DNA of 64,000 bases from Rhynchopus euleeides. Its lineage: Eukaryota; Euglenozoa; Diplonemea; Diplonemida; Diplonemidae. Positions 57,421-64,000 of the stretch are shown in pieces (position 1 is the stretch's first letter; each line of letters starts with the position of its first letter). The notes beneath the pieces were generated by a model, which was not told the DNA's origin, searched no databases, and saw only the letters and a list, made by a program, of their open reading frames with translations. The stretch spans positions 434,001-498,000 of the forward strand of contig OY723264.1 in NCBI GenBank assembly GCA_963210315.1, given 5' to 3'. A program made the position numbers and the translations under genes.

Positions 57421-57700
57421 AACGTAAATATTTTGGAACGCTGGTGGGTTGGCGTTCCAGATTTTTTTCGTTCCATAATATTTACAGGGCTTTCTGCGAC
57501 TCGGGGACTTGGACCAGGGGATCGGACGGCATACAGAGTCCCTGACGGGACCTACTCGTGCACTTTTCGCGCGATTCCTGACGCAAGCCGTCCTCACCAC
57601 CGAGTCCCCAACTGGCCCTGTAAATATTTTGGAACGTAAATATTATGGAACGGACCGGCCAAAAATGGGCCCGTTCCATAATATTTACGTTCCATAATAT
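57421..57700 (+). repeat. AACGTAAATATT module, left-arm copy
   Basis: About 270 bp, bordered and punctuated by GTAAATATTWTGGAACG words in both orientations. Between them is a fixed GC-rich core containing CGACTCGGGGACTTGGACCA and CAAGCCGTCCTCACCACCGA. The same module lies at 61665-61940 and, inverted, at about 63095-63370. Confidence 0.85.
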
Positions 57701-58130
57701 TTACGTATACGGTATTATACATGTATAATACATGTATATGCCTGAAATATACATGTAAAATACATGTATATCAAGTAAAAATACAAGTATAATACTTGCA
57801 TGTCAACTATTATACTTGTATTTTTACTTGATATACATGTATTTTACATGTATATTTCAGGCATTTACATGTATTTTACATGTATAATACTTGTCATGCA
57901 AGTATTATACATGTAAAATACTTGCATGACAAGTAAAATACTTGCATGCAAGTAAAATACATGTATTTTACTTGCATGCAAGTATTTTACTTGTCATGCA
58001 AGTATTATACATGTATTTTACTTGTCATGCAAGTATTTTACATGTATAATACTTGCATGACAAGTATTATACATGTAAAATACATGTAAATGCCTGAAAT
58101 ATACATGTAAAATACATGTACCGTATACGT
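57700..58130. repeat. AT-rich palindromic micro-array
   Basis: Iterated 8-12-bp words such as ATACATGTA, ACTTGCATGCAAGT and CATGACAAGTA in alternating orientation form many overlapping dyads. Related tracts lie at 57301-57367, 62955-63085 and 63400-63485. They may be transposase-binding or fold-back sequence. Confidence 0.8.
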
Positions 58131-58260
58131 AAATATTTTGGAACGTAAATATTATGGAACGTAAATATTATTATTGGTGCCCCTGACGACCCCATATTGC
58201 GTAGTTTGTGCGTAGTGAAAAGGGGGGGGGGGTCTCATTTTTTGGTCCCCTTTTCCGGCC

Positions 58261-59184
58261 TCAGCCAGTTCTCTGTCTCTTTGCCGGGTTCCCAAACTCA
58301 AGGAGTTCTTGCTGTTCCGGGGTCAGTGCGGGTGCAGGCGCTTCAGGTGCTGCAGGTGCTGCAGGTTCTTCAGGTTCTTCAGGTGCTGCAGCGCTGGCAG
58401 CCGCAGCGCTGGCAGCCTTCGGTGCGGGTTTCGACGCCGGCTTTGCAGCTGTCTTTCGGGGTGCCCTTTGGCGCGGTGCCTGCTTCAGCTCGTCGGGATG
58501 ATCCAGCTTCTTCTTCAGTGTCTTGCAGCTCGTTGCGTGGCGTAGAAATGCATCGGTACTGCTCAATTTTCCGACGTGGCTCGGAATCTTTTTCTTGCAG
58601 CTGCAGGTAACGACACCATGCCCAACAACAATCCCCAGACCGTCGAGGGAGAGTGGGCGCCTGGATCCCGTGACACAGATCTCTAGTGCCGTTGTGATCC
58701 CCTCTGATAACGTCTCCTGGACGTTGTCAGCGGAGGTTGCCTGTGTGGCGGTGACCTCCGTATACCCCGCGGGGTCCCGTGCCAGCAGCGCCTTCTTCAG
58801 CTTTTCGTCGACCCCTCGGTCGACGCTCGCCTTAATGTCGAGGGCCACCTTCAGGGTGGCACCTTGCATCGCCCTGAAGGCTGTGAGCGTATCATCACTT
58901 GCAATCTCCAAGGTGTTCTCCCCGTGTTCGAACTGCACCGACCCAACCACGACTGCGTCCTTGCCACAGAGAAAGGAGTGCGCTCTCCAGATCGCTCGGA
59001 CGCGCCTCTTGTAGTCCCGCTCACTCTCGGATTTTTTGCGACCCTGTTTGGGAGGAAGGCGTGTCTCAAACGCCTTCCACACGGTGTCGAACGTGTCGAC
59101 ACTCGTCACGAGCAACGGCTCGGCAAAGCTGCCGAACTCCTTCTCGCGATACCGCAGGCTGTACTTCACCGTTACGCACTGCAT
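58261..59184 (-). CDS. Unknown protein C of the composite element
   Basis: 307 aa from the ATG at 59184 (MQCVTVKYSLRYREKEFG). An in-frame extension upstream is proline-run sequence overlapping the neighbouring gene and is probably untranslated or intronic. Residues 1-170 look globular (FDTVWKAFETRL, KRRVRAIWRAHSF, GATLKVALDIKASVDRGVDEK). A Cys/His cluster follows (TCSCKKK...FLRHATSC), possibly zinc-binding. The last ~75 residues are an Ala/Pro/Lys/Glu-rich tail ending PAKRQRTG, a basic motif suggesting nuclear import. A truncated second copy lies at 62035-62655. Family not recognised. Confidence 0.6.
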   Translation of the reverse strand: MQCVTVKYSLRYREKEFGSFAEPLLVTSVDTFDTVWKAFETRLPPKQGRKKSESERDYKRRVRAIWRAHSFLCGKDAVVVGSVQFEHGENTLEIASDDTLTAFRAMQGATLKVALDIKASVDRGVDEKLKKALLARDPAGYTEVTATQATSADNVQETLSEGITTALEICVTGSRRPLSLDGLGIVVGHGVVTCSCKKKIPSHVGKLSSTDAFLRHATSCKTLKKKLDHPDELKQAPRQRAPRKTAAKPASKPAPKAASAAAASAAAPEEPEEPAAPAAPEAPAPALTPEQQELLEFGNPAKRQRTG

Positions 59185-59314
59185 TGGGCCTTGTATAATA
59201 TTCTCCTGGAGTGGGCGAAGTGTGTGATTGAAGGCACTGCATTGATCCAGCAACGAAATCAAAGCGGGGGGTGGGGGGGGGGGGGTGAAGAGTAGCAGCA
59301 GCCCTTTCATTTTA

Positions 59315-59752
59315 TCACGCATGATCCTTTTTATCCTGCTTCTTGAGAGCTGCCAGCAGCCAGTCCACGCGGTCATTTTGAACGTTTCGTTCAATCCCAC
59401 GTTCGGCACAAATCTCCTGCAGCTCTTCTTTTGTGCGGGCTTTATCAAATTCACGAAGGATTTGCATCAACCGTGATTTCGAGGCATTCTGTACACCTCG
59501 CTTGCCACGCTTTTGAGCTTGATTAATCAGTTCCGAGTTTGTGAAGCTATCGGAATAATCAAAACGGAGGACAATGTCATTGAGGGCAGTCTCTCTTGCA
59601 ATTCGCCTTTCCTTCCTTGATTCCTCTTTTTCGAATGCTGATTTCAAGTCTTCAAGTTTCCGCTTCCCAATCCGAAGCTTGCGCTCCTTCGTAGTCTCCG
59701 GAATACGGGAACGCACTATCGTAGTGAGTTTCGGCTCACCAACCTCAGCATG
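59315..59752 (-). CDS. Unknown protein B of the composite element, SAP-like C-terminus
   Basis: 145 codons from the first in-frame ATG near 59752 (MHAEVGEPKLTTIV). The middle is a highly charged helix (KERKLRIGKRKLEDLKSAFE and following Glu/Lys/Arg). The C-terminus (TKEELQEICAERGI...NDRVDWLLAALKK) resembles a SAP-type DNA-binding helix-turn-helix. It overlaps the end of the 61290-59716 gene by about 37 bp in another frame, so it could instead be a spliced C-terminal exon of that gene. Function unknown. Confidence 0.5.
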   Translation of the reverse strand, partial: HAEVGEPKLTTIVRSRIPETTKERKLRIGKRKLEDLKSAFEKEESRKERRIARETALNDIVLRFDYSDSFTNSELINQAQKRGKRGVQNASKSRLMQILREFDKARTKEELQEICAERGIERNVQNDRVDWLLAALKKQDKKDHA

Positions 59753-61290
59753 CATCCCTTCCAAGAGATGATGCCTTGCTTCCCAAAGTAGGCATCGAGG
59801 CCGTGCTGCACTAAGTCATCCGGCCGGACGCCGTCCAGGTCACTATCGCTGACTTCCCGGATGTCGAGGGAGGGACACTGCGGCGAGGTGTGGAAGCGCA
59901 GCCGCCCTACCGTCACCATCCTGCATGAAGTGGCGCTCTGGAAGACGGTCAGGTCCCCGTCAGAGCTGCACGCCTCCAGCGTCGCTTCACTCCTGGCCGC
60001 AGAGAAGAGGTCGAAGGCCCCCGAGCGCCAGTACATCTGCAGCCATCCCAACGATTTGGGGTCGGTGGTGAAACTCCCTGAGTCTGCGATGGTGGTCAGC
60101 AGAGGGTACAAGACCTTGCTGAAAAGCTTCCCGTAGAGGCACACTTTGTCGATGGCGCTGCGATCAGCAAGGCAGTTTTTCACTGCCACCTTCTTTGTCG
60201 ACGATTCCGTCGTCGTCATCGAGAAGAAGGTGTGCAGGTGCTCAGCGACGGTGAGCTCCCCGCAGCGAGCCGACAGCGAGAAGCAGGCAGCTGCACCACT
60301 GAGGAAGCGGCCGTTTGTGGCCCGCTGCCACAGGAAGCTGCTGATGGTGATGCCTACCGTGCTGTGGAGGTAGGCGGCGAACTCTGGTGCTGCGGCACAG
60401 TAGTTGGCAGCATAGCACATCAGAGTCATGAAGGGCAAGTCAGGCTCAATGACTCGCCGGAAGGCCAGATGCAGGCGGTGGTGGGGCTCGAACACAACGA
60501 CAACGCTCTGCAGCTCGGGTTTCAGACTGGCACCGCGGTCCAGAAAGAAAGCCGAGAACGACTCCTCGGACAACCCCACGTCATCCTTGCCGAGGACGGA
60601 GAACTGGCCTGAAGAGGCCAGGTCCGAAAACCGTTTAAAGGCGACGGCCAGGTCAACTCTGGTAGTGGGTCCATCAGATGACAGCGTCAGATATGTGGCG
60701 AGCACGTGGTAGCGGAGGATCCCGTTCACCCTGTACTGCACCGTAAAGTGCCCAAGCTTGGTAGTGTTTGACGGGTCCGCAAACACTGGTGTGAGGTCGT
60801 GAATTAACACAAGTTCGCCGTTCTCCCGGATGCCCTGCGTCTCCCGTAAAAACAACACATCCCGTAGCAGTAGCGACTGCTGCCACGACATCTCCACCGC
60901 ATGGCGGGTCACCGTCTCGCCCTTGAACTTGGTGATGAGGGTGTGGATGTTAGAGACAGGGGTGTGGCACTGCATGGCGGTGTCGACCCAGTCGCGCACG
61001 TCCAGGCGGGATGCTGGCACTGTCTCTGCCTTCGCCGGAAGGAACAGCGCCGAGCCCGGGAGCGCGTTCTGCCACAGGCCTTCTGGGAGAGGCCGCATCT
61101 CCAATGAATTAACGTCACCACCCTTCAGCAGATGCACCTCGAGACAGTCACCCTCCGGTTGCAGCCCCACCTCCTCAAGCAGCGCCAGCAGCTTCTCGTG
61201 GGTGACACATCCTGCGATGGTCCCCGCGAGGCATCTCAACCCCTCAACAGAGGCAACGATGGTGAAGAGCTGTTCCTCTTCCCCAGACAT
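59716..61290 (-). CDS. Unknown protein A of the composite element
   Basis: 524 aa from the ATG at 61290 (MSGEEEQLFTIVASVEGLRC). The frame is open further upstream, but that part contains repeats shared with the deleted core copy, so it is probably promoter or leader. It reads as a globular protein throughout (SWQQSLLLRDVLFLRETQGI, LGHFTVQYRVNGILRYHVLA, PDLPFMTLMCYAANYC, GWLQMYWRSGAFDLFSAARS). I see no transmembrane helix, and no DDE, tyrosine-recombinase or helicase motif I could defend. As the largest gene it is the leading candidate transposase, by position only. Confidence 0.6.
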   Translation of the reverse strand: MSGEEEQLFTIVASVEGLRCLAGTIAGCVTHEKLLALLEEVGLQPEGDCLEVHLLKGGDVNSLEMRPLPEGLWQNALPGSALFLPAKAETVPASRLDVRDWVDTAMQCHTPVSNIHTLITKFKGETVTRHAVEMSWQQSLLLRDVLFLRETQGIRENGELVLIHDLTPVFADPSNTTKLGHFTVQYRVNGILRYHVLATYLTLSSDGPTTRVDLAVAFKRFSDLASSGQFSVLGKDDVGLSEESFSAFFLDRGASLKPELQSVVVVFEPHHRLHLAFRRVIEPDLPFMTLMCYAANYCAAAPEFAAYLHSTVGITISSFLWQRATNGRFLSGAAACFSLSARCGELTVAEHLHTFFSMTTTESSTKKVAVKNCLADRSAIDKVCLYGKLFSKVLYPLLTTIADSGSFTTDPKSLGWLQMYWRSGAFDLFSAARSEATLEACSSDGDLTVFQSATSCRMVTVGRLRFHTSPQCPSLDIREVSDSDLDGVRPDDLVQHGLDAYFGKQGIISWKGCMLRLVSRNSLR

Positions 61291-61664
61291 TGTTGTTCCT
61301 AGGTGCAGTGTGGATGATGGAGTGTGTGTGTGTAGGTTTTTTTTCGGGGCATCCGGACCATCTCTGCAGCTGTTGTTTCGTAGAAGTGTGTAGGGGGTAC
61401 TACGCGGCTCCTGGAGCTCACTTCCTTCCCAGGTGTTTCTGGGCATGGGGCAACCTTGCCCAGGTGTTTCCCCTGTTCTTTCGGACGGTACATAGTGAGT
61501 TCTGGCAATATTTTTTTTTCTCGGTCAGCGCAGTGCCTCCAGTCCTGTCTCAGTAGCCACACAGAAAGGGGGACCAAAAAAAACTGGGGGGGGACCAAAA
61601 AGCGAGACCCCCCCCCAGATTGCGTAGTTTGTGCGTAGTGAAAAGGGGGTAAATCAGGGGCACC

Positions 61665-61940
61665 AATTATGGAACGTAAATATTTTGGAACGCTGGTGGG
61701 TTGGCGTTCCAGATTTTTTTCGTTCCATAATATTTACAGGGCTTTCTGCGACTCGGGGACTTGGACCAGGTGATCGGACGGCGTACAGAGTCCCTGACGG
61801 GACCTACTCGTGCACTTTTCGCGCGATTCCTGACGCAAGCCGTCCTCACCACCGAGTCCCGAACTGGCCCTGTAAATATTTTGGAACGTAAATATTATGG
61901 AACGGACCGGCCAAAAATGGGCCCGTTCCATAATATTTAT
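61665..61940 (+). repeat. AACGTAAATATT module between the two cores
   Basis: Nearly identical to 57421-57700 and in the same orientation; it forms the junction of the tandem cores. Confidence 0.85.
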
Positions 61941-62938
61941 GGTGCCCCTGACGACCCCATATTGCGTAGTTTGTGCGTAGTGAAAAGGGGGGGGGGGTCT
62001 CATTTTTTGATTTACTCAGCCATTCTCTGTCTCTATGCCGGGACCCCAAACTCAAGGAGTTCTTGCTGTTCCGGGGTCAGTGAGGGTGCAGGCGCTTCAG
62101 GTGCTGCAGGTGCTGCAGGTTCTTCAGGTGCTGCAGCGCTGGCAGCCTTCGGTGCGGGTTTCGACGCAGTCTTTGCAGGTCTCTTTGGGGGTGCCCTTTG
62201 GCGCGGTGCCTGCTTCAGCTCGTCGGGTGGAAGCATCAACGCATCATTAAGCGGTGCCTGCTTCAGCTCCTCCGGGTGGAAGCGTCAACGCATCATTAAG
62301 GAAGAAGGAAGCACAGTTGCTACGCTTTTTTGCAGCTGCAGGAAACGACACCATACCCAACAACAATCCCCAGACCGTCGAGGGAGAGTGGGCGCCTGGA
62401 TCCCCTGACACAGATCTCTAGTGCCGTTGTGATCCCCTCGGATAACGGCTCCTGGACGTTGTCAGCGGAGGTTGCCTGTGTGGCGGTGACCTCCGTATAC
62501 CCCGCGGGATCCAGTGCCAGTAGCGCCTTCTTCAGCTTTTCGTCGACCCCTCGGCCGACGCTCTCCTTGATGTCAAGGGCCACCTTCAGGGTGGCACCTC
62601 GCAGCGCCCTGAAGGCTGTGATCGTATCATCATTCACAATCTCGAGGGTGTTCTACGCGGCTCCTGGAACTCACTTCCTTCTCAGGTGTTTCTGGGCATG
62701 GGGCAACCTTGCCCAGGTGTTTCTGGAGTCCCGCCCCACATGTCGTGCGTTCTTTCGTACGGTGTATAGTGAGTTCTGGCAATAATTTTTTGCTCGGTCA
62801 GCGCAGTGCCTCCAGTCCTGTCTCAGTAGCCACACAGAAAGGGGGACCAAAAAAAACTGGGGGGGGACCAAAAAGCGAGACCCCCCCCCCAGATTGCGTA
62901 GTTTGTGCGTAGTGAAAAAGGGGTAAATCAGGGGCACC
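61941..62938. mobile_element. Core 2: internally deleted copy of core 1
   Basis: 998 bp with the same GGTGCCCCTGA / TCAGGGGCACC ends. It keeps the left end, part of gene C (62035-62655), and then jumps to the region upstream of gene A (62657-62938, about 94% like 61400-61664). Genes A and B are absent. This matches the usual formation of non-autonomous derivatives. Confidence 0.75.
62035..62655 (-). pseudogene. Truncated copy of gene C
   Basis: Matches the C-terminal two-thirds of the 58261-59184 product: TAFRALRGATLKVALDIK, YTEVTATQATSADNVQ, LSLDGLGIVVGYGVVSCSCKK and the Ala/Pro tail. The Cys/His cluster is lost, with a small tandem duplication (about 62213-62300) in its place. The N-terminal third is missing at the deletion joint near 62655. 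Confidence 0.8.
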
Positions 62939-63094
62939 AATTTACGTTCCATAATATTTACGTATACGGTATATCAAGTAAAAATACAAGTATAATAGTT
63001 GACATGCAAGTATTATACTTGTATTTTTACTTGATATACATGTATTTTACATGTATATTTCAGGCATATACATGTACCGTATACGTAAATATTA

Positions 63095-63370
63095 TGGAAC
63101 GTAAATATTATGGAACGGGCCCATTTTTGGCCGGTCCGTTCCATAATATTTACGTTCCATAATATTTACAGGGCCAGTTGGGGACTCGGTGGTGAGGACG
63201 GCTTGCGTCAGGAATCGCGCGAAAAGTGCACGAGTAGGTCCCGTCAGGGACTCTGTATGCCGTCCGATCACCTGGTCCAAGTCCCCGAGTCGCAGAAAGC
63301 CCTGTAAATATTATGGAACGAAAAAAATCTGGAACGCCAACCCACCAGCGTTCCAAAATATTTACGTTCC
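63095..63370 (-). repeat. AACGTAAATATT module, right-arm copy (inverted)
   Basis: Inverted copy of 57421-57700, part of the right arm of the composite element. Confidence 0.85.
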
Positions 63371-63506
63371 ATAATATTTACGTTCCAAAATATTTACGTA
63401 TACGGTATTATACATGTATAATAGTTGACATGCAAGTATTATACATGTATAATACATGTATATACTTGTAGTTATACATGTAAAATTTACAAGATCCCAC
63501 CGTGTA

Positions 63507-64000
63507 TGCATGGCAGGGGGGGGGGGGGGGGGGCAGTGTGTTCGATGACACCTTTCAGTTGCGTCTTGACTTGACGGCAACGCCGCCGTCGGTCTGTTCT
63601 CTGCCCAGGATACGCAGGAACTTTGTTCCGGCTGTCCAGCCATCTGTTCTGGTTTCTCTGAAGAATGGTCTTCACACTCTTTACGTACGGTGCCGACAGC
63701 ATCACATTTTTTTGATTTTGTGAGAAACATAAAAACGGCAGCGCACCATCTTTTTATTGCAAGAACAGCTAGCCCTTCACACTAAAAAAAAGGGGGGGGG
63801 CTCGTGGCAAATTCAGGGATCGGTTCGCGCTTCGAGGCGAGCCATTAGCCCCGAATCAAGCAGAGCCTTTGGCCTGGGAACAAAGCCATCGGACAAGGGC
63901 GGGACAGGCAGGCATAGTTAGATGGGGGGGTGCGGGGTGCAGCTGGTTAAGCCGTTCATTGGACTGTTGATACAATACCCTGTCAATTTCCAAACGGGGC
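63507..64000. other. Right edge of window, no gene seen
   Basis: G-runs and short frames only. No feature supported. Confidence 0.5.

Larger units (their letters stand above)
58176..61664. mobile_element. Core 1 of the composite element
   Basis: Bounded by inverted GGTGCCCCTGA (58176) and TCAGGGGCACC (ending 61664). It holds three minus-strand genes in the order 61290-59716, 59764-59315 and 59184-58261. No unambiguous target duplication is visible, so this may be a functional unit of the larger element rather than an independent insertion. Confidence 0.6.
57283..63506. mobile_element. 6.2-kb composite TIR element with TA duplication and three unknown genes
   Basis: The left end at 57285 starts CACGGTGGGATCTTGTAAAT and the right end at 63504 is its complement. 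The first 83 bp are identical, and similarity continues with gaps through the AT-rich arrays and one ~270-bp module in each arm. TA lies at 57283-57284 and 63505-63506. Between the arms are core 1 (58176-61664, genes on the minus strand), another module (61665-61940), and core 2 (61941-62938), an internally deleted copy of core 1. The large perfect TIR suggests recent activity or conversion. Superfamily unassigned. Confidence 0.75.

Overview
This is nuclear DNA from a eukaryote, probably a protist with a large, repeat-rich, moderately GC-rich genome. The best spliced gene has three short introns (141-178 bp), all starting GTATGC and ending CAG. Gene content (a paladin-type phosphatase fusion, DUF1399/GRDP glycine-rich proteins, a hAT-like transposase) fits an alveolate, a stramenopile or a similar alga; I cannot name the species from the sequence. 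There are no bacterial operons, rRNAs, CRISPR arrays or tRNAs that I can support.

Layout. 1-3.1 kb: repeats, including four copies of a G-rich hairpin module. 3.3-7.5 kb: one long transposase gene (1389 aa) with a hAT-like core, two N-terminal regions that look like ubiquitin-protease-type domains, and a C-terminal nuclear localisation signal plus PCNA-binding (PIP) motif. 9.38-10.2 kb: a non-autonomous Mutator-type element with a 9-bp target duplication, inserted in the last exon of the next gene. 10.1-15.5 kb (minus): a four-exon gene for a guanylate kinase / degenerate guanylate kinase / paladin phosphatase fusion. 16.1-17.6 kb: a long-TIR element. 18.7-19.7 kb and 41.3-42.3 kb (minus): two GRDP paralogs. 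Between them, 19.94-40.91 kb is a 21-kb block bounded by short inverted repeats and a TTA duplication. It holds about 570 copies of one 31-bp satellite, a short fold-back inversion, and about 59 copies of a second, related 31-bp satellite. 43.2-44.4 kb: a second long-TIR element. 45.0-45.9 kb: a second copy of the Mutator-type element, again with a perfect 9-bp duplication, just beyond the end of a small two-exon gene candidate. 46.7-55.5 kb: mostly non-coding, with small MITEs and hairpins. 55.5-57.27 kb: a TA-flanked TIR element with a zinc-knuckle ORF. 57.28-63.5 kb: a composite TA-flanked element with at least 83 bp of perfect TIR. It contains a three-gene core and a tandem, internally deleted core copy.

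The few host genes (GK-GK-paladin, the GRDP pair, the 46-kb gene candidate) sit among DNA-transposon families with G-run termini and satellite expansions. The most unusual items are the satellite array enclosed by Harbinger-like ends, the protease-like/hAT/PIP transposase, the GK-GK-paladin fusion whose C-terminus now comes from a transposon, and the 6.2-kb composite element with three genes of unknown family.
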